Part shown: positions 1-7,810 of the stretch, in pieces
Position numbering within the stretch: the stretch's first letter is position 1
Layout of the letters: the number at the start of each line of letters is the position of its first letter
Made by a program: the position numbers and the translations under genes
The notes under the pieces: generated by a model
Seen by the model: only the letters and a program-made list of their open reading frames with translations
Told to the model about the DNA's origin: nothing
Databases searched by the model: none
Assembly (NCBI RefSeq): GCF_019904235.1
Contig: NZ_CP063202.1
Location: 558,001-622,000 of the forward strand
Length of the DNA: 64,000 nt
Direction of reading: 5' to 3'
From: Erythrobacter sp. SCSIO 43205
GTDB taxonomy: Bacteria; Pseudomonadota; Alphaproteobacteria; Sphingomonadales; Sphingomonadaceae

Positions 1-167
1 GCTTCAAGAACTCGCAGGGCTCCCATCCATAACGCCGGTTGTGCCAGTTACCTTCTCGATTGCGTTCCAGCGGTAAACTCGCGGCCTTTTCATTTGAGCC
101 AGATCAATGCTTTGCGCTCAGCCGCGCGGCAGGGTTCTTTTCACGCTTTTGATGGAAAGGGCCGATC

Positions 168-362
168 ATGTTGAAGATCGCAGCGATCTTGTTTCCGGTA
201 ATCGCAACCAGCTTGATGGGAGCGGCCGTTGTCGCTGTTCTCACCATGAATATGCAGTCAACTTTCGAGCCGATCCTTTGGGCTGCGCTTGGCGCTCTGG
301 TCTTATCGGTCCCGATCAGCTGGTTCATCGCCAAACAAATTCCGGGTGCAAAGAATATTTGA
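168..362 (+). CDS. small two-TM membrane protein
   Basis: A 64-residue, mostly hydrophobic protein of unknown function. Two membrane segments are visible, at about residues 3-27 and 35-55, with a short basic C-terminus, so it should sit in the inner membrane with both ends on one side. The ATG follows a GAAAGG-like ribosome site. It stands alone about 70 bases before the glycosylase gene at 433. I do not recognise a characterised family. Upstream, bases 1-167 contain no gene I can support. The call as a real gene rests on the clean start, the coherent hydrophobic profile and a stop before the next gene. Confidence 0.6.
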   Translation: MLKIAAILFPVIATSLMGAAVVAVLTMNMQSTFEPILWAALGALVLSVPISWFIAKQIPGAKNI

Positions 363-432
363 GCCTCGTGCGTAGGGTTTGAGGAATTTGGGCAGCTTGC
401 CTCATGCCTAGCCAGCCTTCACAAGGCTGTTC

Positions 433-1128
433 ATGCAATTCGACCTTGGACCGGATAATCGCACAGACATTTTGCGCCGAAGCCAATCTGCGTTGATCGA
501 GTGTTTCGGGCGGATCGTTCGGCCCCCGGACAAGCGGCGAAGCCCGGAGTGGGTGCTGGTGCACGGGGTGATTGGTGCGCAGACCAAGACCGCGGCCTCC
601 AATGCCTCCACCGATGGGCTTTTGGCCGAGTTCGGATCGTGGGAGAGGGTGGCTGAGCGTTCCGAAGATGAGCTTGAAGAGCGCCTTCAGCGCCAGAGCT
701 TTCCCTCGGTGGCGGCAAAGCGCCTCAAGGCGTGTCTTCAAGCCATTATCGAGGAGCGGGGCAGTGTCAGCCTTGCCGACCTCTCTAACCTGCCTTTAGA
801 GCAAGCGATGGCGTGGCTGGAAACGCTGCCCGGTGTCGCGCGCAAGAATTCAGCCGGAGTGATGAATGCGAGCACCTTTGACCGCAAGGCCATGGTGATT
901 GACGGCCACCACCGGCGCATAATGCAGCGTATGGGGCTGGTGCCGCCTAAGGCAGACACGGCAAGAACTTATGACGCGCTCATGCCCATTGTGCCGCCAG
1001 AATGGTCGGCAGCCGATATGGACGAGCACCATTTGCTGTTGAAGAAATTGGGCCAAACCTTCTGCCGCCCGCGCGCGCCCCAGTGCGAAGGATGTCCGGT
1101 GCGCAATGATTGTCGGACGGGCTCTTAA
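433..1128 (+). CDS. endonuclease III-like HhH-GPD DNA glycosylase
   Basis: A 231-residue protein of the endonuclease III (HhH-GPD) superfamily, which excises damaged bases and cuts the backbone at the resulting site. The helix-hairpin-helix LPGVARKNS places the Schiff-base lysine at K138, and VIDGHH supplies the catalytic aspartate D157. The C-terminus carries the iron-sulfur loop C211-x6-C218-x2-C221-x5-C227, with the same spacing as Nth. The hairpin differs from canonical Nth (ARK instead of GRK, GHH instead of THV), so substrate preference may differ. It overlaps the 3' end of gloA, which runs the other way, by four bases. A second member of the superfamily starts 548 bases downstream. Confidence 0.85.
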   Translation: MQFDLGPDNRTDILRRSQSALIECFGRIVRPPDKRRSPEWVLVHGVIGAQTKTAASNASTDGLLAEFGSWERVAERSEDELEERLQRQSFPSVAAKRLKACLQAIIEERGSVSLADLSNLPLEQAMAWLETLPGVARKNSAGVMNASTFDRKAMVIDGHHRRIMQRMGLVPPKADTARTYDALMPIVPPEWSAADMDEHHLLLKKLGQTFCRPRAPQCEGCPVRNDCRTGS

Positions 1129-1613
1129 AGTCCCGCCATCATTTGAGCGCTCAAGATTTCAACCCAGTAACCATCGGGGTCCTTGATAAAGGCGATATGC
1201 CGCATCGCGCCGTCTTCGGGGCGCTTTTGATAGGTGACACCTTGCTCGTCAAAATGGGCAATCGCCGCTTCAAAGTCAGGCACATCAAGCGCGATATGGC
1301 CAAAGCCGCGCGGCTCTGAATTGCCGTCGTGATAGACGGCCCCTTCTTCGTCCTCCGTGCCCCAATTGTGAGTCAATTCAAGCACGCCTTGGCGCGAGAA
1401 GACATATTCCATGGCCTCTTTTGCGTCTTCGGGCACTTCGTCTTCGCTTTGCGTAAAGCCAAGGAAATAAAGCGAAAATTCGCCTGCCTCCACATCCACT
1501 TTGCGCAGCAGCGTCATACCCAGAACCCCGCAATAAAATGCAAGGCTAGCATCAGGATCCTTGATCCGCAGCATGGTGTGATTGAGAGTGAAACCGTGAG
1601 GGTTGGCGGACAT
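1125..1613 (-). CDS. gloA: lactoylglutathione lyase (glyoxalase I)
   Basis: A 162-residue glyoxalase I, converting the methylglyoxal-glutathione hemithioacetal to S-lactoylglutathione in the cytoplasm. The vicinal-oxygen-chelate fold is recognisable from the two beta-alpha-beta halves, and the expected metal ligands are present as H12 (NHTML), E79 (LELTH), H106 (FGHIA) and E152 (YWVEI). The His at the first position matches bacterial enzymes. The ATG at 1613 follows AGGAGA at good spacing. It lies between two DNA-glycosylase genes, overlaps the first tail to tail, and is divergent from the second. That context may reflect shared defence against electrophile damage, but this is inference. Confidence 0.92.
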   Translation of the reverse strand: MSANPHGFTLNHTMLRIKDPDASLAFYCGVLGMTLLRKVDVEAGEFSLYFLGFTQSEDEVPEDAKEAMEYVFSRQGVLELTHNWGTEDEEGAVYHDGNSEPRGFGHIALDVPDFEAAIAHFDEQGVTYQKRPEDGAMRHIAFIKDPDGYWVEILSAQMMAGL

Positions 1614-1675
1614 GAATGTGTCTCCTGATGAGCGGGCGTCGAGAACGAAATCGGGCGCGGTGCGTTTCGTTTATC

Positions 1676-2344
1676 ATGTTGTCAGAAAAAGAGGTCGATC
1701 AAGTTTACCGCAGTCTTTCCAAGGCTATGCCGGGGCGCACCAAGAATGCCAAGGGGCCAAAGGGACAGCCTGACGCGTTTCGCTCGTGCATCTCGTGTAT
1801 GCTGTCTGCGCAATCATTGGACCGGAACACGGCGACGGCGACCAGGGCGTTGTTCAAGCTTGCTAAAACACCTGAGGCGATGCTGGCTCTCGATGACGAT
1901 GCGATCCGCGAGGCGATCCGCCCATGCGGGCTTTACAACAACAAGACGAAGAGCATTCGCAAGTTTTGCACCAGCCTTATCGAAGAGCATGGCGGCGTTG
2001 TGCCCGACACGCGCGAGGGGTTGATGAGCTTGCCCGGCATTGGCCGCAAATGCGCCGACATCGTGATGAGCTTTACCTTTGGTCACGACACCATCGCGGT
2101 CGATACGCACGTTCATCGGGTGTGCAATCGTATTGGTCTGACGGATGCAAAAACCGCCGAGAAAACCGCGCAGCAATTGGAAGAACGCTCACCCCAATGG
2201 GCGATGCGCGATGGGCATTTCTGGCTCATCCAGTTTGGCAAGAAAGTGTGCCGTGCGCGCATTCCCAAATGCGATATCTGTGTGGTGAGCGACTTCTGCG
2301 AAACTGGCCCGATTGTTCGCGGTGAAGCGAAGACCAGGGGCTGA
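1676..2344 (+). CDS. nth: endonuclease III
   Basis: Endonuclease III, a bifunctional glycosylase/AP-lyase for oxidised pyrimidines in base-excision repair. From the ATG at 1676 the protein has 222 residues, near the usual 210-220. It shows the HhH motif LPGIGRKCAD with catalytic K125, the VDTHV motif with D143, and a [4Fe-4S] loop C192-x6-C199-x2-C202-x5-C208. An upstream ATG at 1616 would add 20 residues that look unlike the family and reach back to the gloA start, so 1676 is preferred. The gene is divergent from gloA. It is a more canonical Nth than the gene at 433, so this one is likely the housekeeping copy. Confidence 0.92.
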   Translation: MLSEKEVDQVYRSLSKAMPGRTKNAKGPKGQPDAFRSCISCMLSAQSLDRNTATATRALFKLAKTPEAMLALDDDAIREAIRPCGLYNNKTKSIRKFCTSLIEEHGGVVPDTREGLMSLPGIGRKCADIVMSFTFGHDTIAVDTHVHRVCNRIGLTDAKTAEKTAQQLEERSPQWAMRDGHFWLIQFGKKVCRARIPKCDICVVSDFCETGPIVRGEAKTRG

Positions 2345-2465
2345 CGTTACGGCGCGCTGCGTCAGCGAGTTCGGCTGGCTATCGTGCACAAAAACCACCC
2401 TTGCAAGCAGACCGTTTATCGGCTTGGTTCGCGCGCAAACAATCATTCAAGGGAAGGATCACCAC

Positions 2466-3443
2466 ATGAAAACCGCAATAACCGAAATGTTCGGTATTCA
2501 GCATCCGATTATCCAGGGCGGGATGCACTATGTCGGCTTTGCTGAAATGGCGGCGGCTGTGTCCAATGCGGGCGGCCTCGGCATTATCACCGGCCTTACC
2601 CAAGGAACGCCCGAAAAGCTCGCCAATGAAATCGCGCGCTGCAAGGATATGACTGACAAACCGTTTGGCGTGAACCTGACGTTCCTCCCCTCGCTGACGC
2701 CGCCCGATTACCCCGGCCTTGTCAAAGTCATCATCGAGGGCGGTGTGAAAGTCGTCGAAACCGCCGGCCGCAATCCGCAAGAAGTGCTGCCAGCGCTCAA
2801 AGATGCAGGCATCAAGGTGATCCACAAATGCACCAGCGTTCGCCACTCTTTGAAAGCGCAAGAGATTGGCTGTGATGCGGTGTCGGTCGATGGTTTTGAA
2901 TGTGGCGGACACCCGGGCGAAGACGATGTGCCAAACTTTATCCTTCTCCCGCGAGCAGCCGACGAGCTTGAAATCCCCTTCGTCTCCTCAGGCGGCATGG
3001 CCGATGGTCGCAGCTTGGTGGCAAGCCTTGCCATGGGCGCGCAGGGGATGAACATGGGCACGCGCTTTATCGCCACCAAAGAAGCCCCGGTTCATGAGAA
3101 TGTGAAGAAAGCGATTGTGGCCGCTTCCGAGCTCGACACGCGCCTCGTCATGCGCCCGCTTCGCAACACCGAGCGGGTGATGACCAATGAAGCGGTCGAG
3201 CGGCTTTTGCAGAAGGAAAAGGAGCTTGGCGATGACCTTAAATTTGAGGACATCCTGCCAGAGGTCGCAGGCGTTTACCCCTCGATCATGATGGAAGGCG
3301 AGATGGACAAGGGCGCGTGGTCTTGCGGCATGGTTGCAGGCCTCATCAACGATATTCCAACGTGCAAAGAGCTGATCGATGGGATCATGGCCGAGGCCGA
3401 AGAGATCATCACCAAACGCATGGGCGCAATGCTTGCTGCGTAA
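2466..3443 (+). CDS. nitronate monooxygenase-type flavin oxidoreductase
   Basis: A 325-residue FMN-dependent TIM-barrel protein of the 2-nitropropane dioxygenase/nitronate monooxygenase family, also found in enoyl-ACP reductase II (FabK)-like proteins. Seen in the sequence: the N-terminal PIIQGGM segment, AVSNAGGLGII, the VDGFECGGHPGED segment carrying the conserved His, and the phosphate-binding SSGGMADGRS and MGAQGMNMGTRF loops. The ATG at 2466 has a GGAAGGA site; an open frame back to 2313 lacks family character. It has no operon partner and ends in a strong terminator. The physiological substrate cannot be told from sequence; nitronates, quinones or enoyl thioesters are all possible. Confidence 0.85.
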   Translation: MKTAITEMFGIQHPIIQGGMHYVGFAEMAAAVSNAGGLGIITGLTQGTPEKLANEIARCKDMTDKPFGVNLTFLPSLTPPDYPGLVKVIIEGGVKVVETAGRNPQEVLPALKDAGIKVIHKCTSVRHSLKAQEIGCDAVSVDGFECGGHPGEDDVPNFILLPRAADELEIPFVSSGGMADGRSLVASLAMGAQGMNMGTRFIATKEAPVHENVKKAIVAASELDTRLVMRPLRNTERVMTNEAVERLLQKEKELGDDLKFEDILPEVAGVYPSIMMEGEMDKGAWSCGMVAGLINDIPTCKELIDGIMAEAEEIITKRMGAMLAA

Positions 3444-3468
3444 AGCTGCGGCTTTAACGCGCACGCAC

Positions 3469-3506
3469 AAAAGCGGGCCGGGGCAAAGCGCCCAAGGCCC
3501 GCTTTT
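3469..3506. terminator. bidirectional rho-independent terminator
   Basis: An 11-base perfect inverted repeat, AAAAGCGGGCC at 3469-3479 and GGCCCGCTTTT at 3496-3506, gives T-rich ends on both strands. It lies between the convergent genes ending at 3443 (+) and 3531 (-), so it can serve both. Confidence 0.85.
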
Positions 3507-3530
3507 GATTGTTGCGCCCGCTACGCCGGA

Positions 3531-3995
3531 TTAGCGCGCGTCCTCGGACGCCTTTTCGATGCGTGTGTAAGGCACAAAATCTTCAAACCGCACAACGCCG
3601 GTGAGGAAACCGGAGTAGCGTTCGAGTGTGTTGGCGGTGTCCTGACGGCAGATTTGTGACCCGTTGAAACGTCGAAGAACAAGAACATCGTCCTGATCAA
3701 TGTCCTGTGGCCTTGTGGTCCGCTGCACATAGATCGTGTTGCCACGGCCATAGACATAAGCTGTCCCGTCAATCGTGGTGATGCGTTGGTGACCAAGGCT
3801 ATTGATGCAATTCACCGGCTCGCCCGCCTCGCGCCCTTCAAGCATTTTGGCAAGGCGCGCCTCACCCTTGGAAAGCTCAGCGCCAGGCTCCTCGCCTGAC
3901 GCATCATCAGCCATCACAGGCGAGGCGGCGAGAAAGGTGAGGGCGGCGGCTCGTGTAAGAGCGGCGCGCGCAGTGGTGGCGGTAAAACGAATCAT
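3531..3995 (-). CDS. exported hypothetical protein
   Basis: A 154-residue protein with a signal peptide: a basic start, an Ala/Leu-rich core over residues 10-27 and a cleavage site near ASPVMA-DD, so it is predicted periplasmic. The mature part has two cysteines (VNCINS and SQICRQ) that may form a disulfide, and a region likely rich in beta strands. I do not recognise a domain; similar short secreted proteins of unknown role are frequent in sphingomonads. The ATG at 3995 is preferred to one 27 bases upstream because it follows AAGGAG and begins the signal peptide directly. It converges with the flavin oxidoreductase gene. Confidence 0.75.
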   Translation of the reverse strand: MIRFTATTARAALTRAAALTFLAASPVMADDASGEEPGAELSKGEARLAKMLEGREAGEPVNCINSLGHQRITTIDGTAYVYGRGNTIYVQRTTRPQDIDQDDVLVLRRFNGSQICRQDTANTLERYSGFLTGVVRFEDFVPYTRIEKASEDAR

Positions 3996-4117
3996 GGCGC
4001 ACTCCTTCAATGAAGCGCCCATATATCACATGAGGCCGCTGAACCGGTGCTGACCAAGGGTTTGCGCGCTGATCAGACAGGATCAGCCGGGATCAGCCGG
4101 GAGAGGGCCCGCGCCCT

Positions 4118-4663
4118 TCACTCATATTCGAGTGTGAGAGCAAACTGGCCTTCGTAAACGCCCGGTAGAGTGTCTGCTGGAACCTGGAGCCGGCCCGCGA
4201 TGGTGAAGGAGAAATAGCCGTCCGGGTTCACAATACGAAAGCGGCGAGGGTTGGTGTTGATGATGATCGGGGGCTGCGAACCGATCAGCATGGCGTCCAT
4301 CAACAATGTTTCGGTGCCGCCCGAACGCGTGAGGATGTGTTGATTGGCATCCACATTGATCAAAACGGTCTGTAAATACTGTCCATAGCCCCAAAACCGC
4401 GCCGGTTGCTGAGTGCCGTCGATCTGAATGATGCCGCCGGTGGTGCTGACCAGCCCGGCTGAATCCATCACTAGTTCGCCGTCGGTATTGCCCGGAATGA
4501 TGTCGCCAAAATCAAGATCATACTGCTTAACGAAACTAAGCGGCGTCACCAGAAAGGCGCGCGCCTCGGCTGGTTCTGTTTCTTGAGCAAGCGCTGCTGA
4601 GGGCAGCGCCCACAGGCACAATATGGCTGAAAGCAGCCTTGTGAGGTTTTTTAAGCAGTGCAT
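4118..4663 (-). CDS. DUF4402 domain-containing exported protein
   Basis: A 181-residue secreted protein with a signal peptide ending near AALAQ-ET. The rest resembles DUF4402: an N-terminal strand block containing LDFGDI, then Gly/Thr-rich strands and a C-terminal PxxLPGVYEG segment followed by a final strand. DUF4402 proteins are beta-sandwich surface or periplasmic proteins whose role is not established; pilus or adhesin subunits have been suggested. A paralogue of the same layout lies at 5071-5658, separated by a small zinc-finger gene, and all three are on the minus strand. No chaperone/usher gene is nearby. Confidence 0.82.
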   Translation of the reverse strand: MHCLKNLTRLLSAILCLWALPSAALAQETEPAEARAFLVTPLSFVKQYDLDFGDIIPGNTDGELVMDSAGLVSTTGGIIQIDGTQQPARFWGYGQYLQTVLINVDANQHILTRSGGTETLLMDAMLIGSQPPIIINTNPRRFRIVNPDGYFSFTIAGRLQVPADTLPGVYEGQFALTLEYE

Positions 4664-4768
4664 TTAATATCGACCCAACCTTTGTAGGTGGAAACCCCTA
4701 GGCCGAAAAAATTAACTATCCTTGAAAATGCAGGGGCAGCCTTGTGAATTTTTCAAAAATTCAGCGAT

Positions 4769-4990
4769 TTAGACGCCGTTGATGTCCGCCGGGCCGCCGC
4801 GCAGGATAAAACGCCGGTCGCAATATCCGCAATCGACATATCCGCTCTCATCGATCTGCATATAAACGCGCGGATGGCCCAAAGCCGCCGGGCGATAATT
4901 CTTGCCGCCGCGAATGGAGCTTGCCCCGTCGCACGAAACGCGGCGGGTATCGACTGTGATTGTCTCTGGTACGAGTGCTGGTGTGTCCAT
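4769..4990 (-). CDS. zinc-finger (CHCC, NDUFS6-type) small protein
   Basis: A 73-residue protein with the zf-CHCC signature: a Cys in RRVSCDG, the GHPRVYMQI segment with the conserved His, and a C-terminal CGYC pair. Together these give the C-H-C-C zinc set. The family includes the bacterial counterpart of the mitochondrial complex I accessory subunit NDUFS6; in alphaproteobacteria such proteins are often annotated as zinc-finger domain proteins, some possibly linked to NADH dehydrogenase. No complex I gene is present here. An in-frame longer alternative does not fit the family. It sits between two DUF4402 genes, possibly by chance. Confidence 0.82.
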   Translation of the reverse strand: MDTPALVPETITVDTRRVSCDGASSIRGGKNYRPAALGHPRVYMQIDESGYVDCGYCDRRFILRGGPADINGV

Positions 4991-5070
4991 AGGCTCACCG
5001 ATTAATGCCAGTGAGCACCAAATTCAACTCAGATCGTCGCGTATAAAAAGGCCAACTTTGCCTTCACCAC

Positions 5071-5658
5071 CTATTGGTAATCAATCCGGATATCGAAAGT
5101 GCCGGTGTAAAGGCCCGGGGCCTGATTCGCGTTGACATTGAGCGTGCCCCCAACGCGGAAGATGAAGCTTCCATCAAGAGTGTTGATCAAGAAGCGTTCC
5201 CAATTGGGGTTCGAATTAACCGGCGTCAGAGTTGCTCCGCCATTGATGGTCAAATCGGTAACGATCATATCTGTGCCTGGCCCGGTAAGAGTGATCGTGT
5301 TTCCGACGGGTCGACGCACACGCACCCTTTGGCCAGAGGCGCCAAGGCCAATGAAAGTCGCCGCCTGACATTCCTGTGTGTGGACAACCCCACCGGTCGC
5401 GATACAGGTGGTCACCACATCCGGGTTGAGCACAACTGTACCCCCGGTTGTCACAATAAGGTCGCCAAAATCCATGTCCGACAGCTTCGCCAGCGACAAA
5501 GGCGCGATAAGAGTTGTGCGCGCGTCGACGTTGGTATCGGATTGGGCAAGCGCTGCCTGAGGCGCAAGGAACAGCCCAGCGCTCGCCGCTATCACAGCGG
5601 ACAAGACGCGCGCAGCGCGGGCGCTCTTGCGCAAGCAAAATGTGCCAATCTTTTCCAT
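5071..5658 (-). CDS. DUF4402 domain-containing exported protein
   Basis: A 195-residue protein with a signal peptide (Arg-rich start, Ala-rich core, cleavage near AALAQ-SD). The mature part matches the layout of the protein at 4118-4663: MDFGDLIV near the start, two cysteines (VTTCIAT, TQECQAA) that could form a disulfide, a Gly/Thr-rich middle and the C-terminal QAPGLYTGTF strand. This is a second DUF4402 member, probably secreted or surface exposed. About 115 bases upstream, the divergent ABC ATPase gene begins. Its function is unknown; the paired copies suggest a local duplication followed by divergence. Confidence 0.82.
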   Translation of the reverse strand: MEKIGTFCLRKSARAARVLSAVIAASAGLFLAPQAALAQSDTNVDARTTLIAPLSLAKLSDMDFGDLIVTTGGTVVLNPDVVTTCIATGGVVHTQECQAATFIGLGASGQRVRVRRPVGNTITLTGPGTDMIVTDLTINGGATLTPVNSNPNWERFLINTLDGSFIFRVGGTLNVNANQAPGLYTGTFDIRIDYQ

Positions 5659-5774
5659 TCCACTTTCATCAATACTCCGGGTTTATGCGTAGAGGCTGAT
5701 TAAACGCGGTTACCGGCCCATTTACTTTTTGCGCCCTCTTGCGTCCCTCACCGCCCGCTTTATTGGCTATAGGC

Positions 5775-6722
5775 ATGAGTGCTCCAGCCATCCGCATCGA
5801 CAACCTCGTCAAACGCTATGCCGCGCCCAAGGGTGCAAAAGGGGCTGAGGCGGAAGGGAAATTGGCATTGAAGGGCGTCAGCTTCGATGTGCCCGAAGGG
5901 TCAATCTTTGGGCTGCTTGGCCCCAATGGCGCAGGCAAGTCGACGCTGATCAATATCCTTGCCGGCCTCGTTAACAAGACCGGGGGCTCGGCAGAGATCT
6001 GGGGCTTTGACATTGACGAACAGCGCCGCAATGCAAGCCGCGCGATTGGCATCGTGCCGCAGGAAATCGTGTTCGACCCTTTCTTTACACCCTATGAGGT
6101 TCTGGAAAATCAGGGCGGCTTTTATGGCATAGGCAAGAAAGACCGCCGCAGCATGGAATTGCTCGAAGCGGTGCGATTGGCAGACAAGCGCAACGCGTAT
6201 GCCAGAACGCTTTCAGGCGGGATGAAACGGCGGCTTTTGGTGGCAAAGGCCATGGTCCATTCTCCGCCCATTCTCGTGCTTGATGAACCAACGGCAGGGG
6301 TCGATGTCGAATTGCGCCGCCAATTGTGGGATCTGGTGCAAGAGCTCAATGACGAGGGTGTCACCATCGTCCTCACCACGCACTATCTCGAAGAGGCTGA
6401 GGAGCTGTGCGATGAGATTGCCATCATCAACCACGGCGAACTCATCGCGAAAAAACCTACGCGCGACCTCATCAACATGGCGCGCGAAAAGATCGTGGCG
6501 GTAACGCTTGCCAATGATGTGAGCCAAGCGCCTTCGCACGAGGCGTTTCACAAGGTCGAGGTGACGGGGGAACGCGGCGTCGAGATCACCTATGACAAGG
6601 ACGAGATGAGCGCAGGCCAGGTGCTCGCCATCCTTCAGGCCCAAGGGCTCACAATTGAGGATGTGACCACCAGAGAGGCCGACCTTGAAGACGTTTTTGT
6701 CCAATTGACGAGCTCCAGCTAG
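5775..6722 (+). CDS. ABC transporter ATP-binding protein (ABC-2 type)
   Basis: A 315-residue ABC ATPase. Walker A is GPNGAGKS, the signature is LSGGMKRR, Walker B is ILVLDEP followed by TAGVD, and a switch His lies in LTTHYLEEAEEL. The long C-terminal extension and the GVD D-loop match the CcmA/NatA/DrrA-type subfamily that pairs with ABC-2 permeases for drug, lipid or polysaccharide export. No permease gene follows; the next gene encodes an acyltransferase. The partner may therefore lie elsewhere. The start at 5775 begins with SAPAIRIDN at the domain edge; an ATG 36 bases upstream is less likely. Confidence 0.88.
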   Translation: MSAPAIRIDNLVKRYAAPKGAKGAEAEGKLALKGVSFDVPEGSIFGLLGPNGAGKSTLINILAGLVNKTGGSAEIWGFDIDEQRRNASRAIGIVPQEIVFDPFFTPYEVLENQGGFYGIGKKDRRSMELLEAVRLADKRNAYARTLSGGMKRRLLVAKAMVHSPPILVLDEPTAGVDVELRRQLWDLVQELNDEGVTIVLTTHYLEEAEELCDEIAIINHGELIAKKPTRDLINMAREKIVAVTLANDVSQAPSHEAFHKVEVTGERGVEITYDKDEMSAGQVLAILQAQGLTIEDVTTREADLEDVFVQLTSSS

Positions 6723-6780
6723 TCACGCTGCACGCCAAGTAAACGCAATTTTCATGAGGGTGAGGGTAACGCCTAACCCC

Positions 6781-7776
6781 ATGACAGCAGCGGCACCCAA
6801 TCCGGCTCATTTCCTGTCGATCCATTACCTGCGCGCGATCGCTGCGGTGATGGTCGTTGCCGTGCACATCTTCAATTATGGGCTGGTTGCGATTGACGAT
6901 GAAAGCCTCGTCCATTGGCTGAAGCAAGGCGTTGCGATCTTCTTCGTTATTTCGGGCTTTGTGATGGTAACGTCGACGAGCGGACGCGCGACGCGCCCGG
7001 GTGAATTCCTGCGCAAACGCTTTATCCGCATCGCACCGCTTTATTGGGTGCTGACAATCGCCTGGCTCGCCTTTGTGCCCGGATGGGATTTCGGCCATCT
7101 TGCAAGCTCGCTGCTCTTCCTGCCGAGCCCCGATCCGGTCACAGGAGCCATGCGCTCACCGTTGCTTGAGCCGGGCTGGTCACTCAATTTCGAAATGTTC
7201 TTCTATTTCGTCTTTGCCGCGATCCTGCTGGTTCCTGAAAAATGGCGGGTGTGGGTCGCCGCTGTGGCTCTGGGGTTGTTTTCACTCTCTTCACATCTGG
7301 TCGATTGGCCGCCTGTCATCGCCTATTTTGCAAGCCAGCTTCTGCTCCTGTTTGTGGCCGGTATGGCGCTTGCCCGGTTTGATCTGAGGCTCCCAGTTTG
7401 GGTCTGCGTCGCTGGTTTTGCAGGCCTTGCCACCCTACCCCAGTTCACCGACAGCTTCGCCGCCTCGGTCTTTGTGCCCACCCTCGCCATCGTTGCGGGC
7501 GCTCGCTCAATGGACGGATATTTGCGCAAATGGAAGCTTCCAAGCCTTCTCGCCGATGCGTCCTATGCGATTTATCTCTCGCACCTCTTTACGCTTCAGA
7601 TCTGTTCGATTTTCGTCGCTCCTCTCCTGCCCGGACCGCTCGCGTTCGTGGTTGTCATGGCGCTTGCGTGCTGGGTCGGTGTGCTCGTGCACCGTCGGAT
7701 CGAAAATCCGCTTACTGCCGCTTGTAAAAAGGGCCTGAACTCGATTGCGCCCCGGCAAAGCCACAGCGTTGCATAA
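6781..7776 (+). CDS. acyltransferase 3 family membrane protein
   Basis: A roughly 331-residue integral membrane acyltransferase of the Acyl_transf_3 family, which O-acylates sugars in exopolysaccharides, lipopolysaccharide or glycolipids. The N-terminus carries the family signature HYLRAIAAVMVVAVH with its conserved Arg and His, and RKRFIRIAPLYW is the second conserved block. About ten hydrophobic segments follow. Two ATGs are possible (6754 and 6781); the later one starts just before the domain and neither has a strong ribosome site. It follows the ABC ATPase gene closely and in the same direction, so a shared envelope-glycan role is possible but unproven. Confidence 0.82.
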   Translation: MTAAAPNPAHFLSIHYLRAIAAVMVVAVHIFNYGLVAIDDESLVHWLKQGVAIFFVISGFVMVTSTSGRATRPGEFLRKRFIRIAPLYWVLTIAWLAFVPGWDFGHLASSLLFLPSPDPVTGAMRSPLLEPGWSLNFEMFFYFVFAAILLVPEKWRVWVAAVALGLFSLSSHLVDWPPVIAYFASQLLLLFVAGMALARFDLRLPVWVCVAGFAGLATLPQFTDSFAASVFVPTLAIVAGARSMDGYLRKWKLPSLLADASYAIYLSHLFTLQICSIFVAPLLPGPLAFVVVMALACWVGVLVHRRIENPLTAACKKGLNSIAPRQSHSVA

Positions 7777-7810
7777 AGCCTGAGGCTTGCCAGCAGCCTT
7801 CGGGCGCGCC

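Noticed and set aside
1..167. A partial gene at the window's left edge.
   Set aside because: No frame through the first 100 bases shows protein-like features or a start; the short frames found are shadows.
2313..2465. A longer nitronate monooxygenase-like start.
   Set aside because: The family N-terminus begins at 2466 after a GGAAGGA site; the extra part is unrelated sequence.
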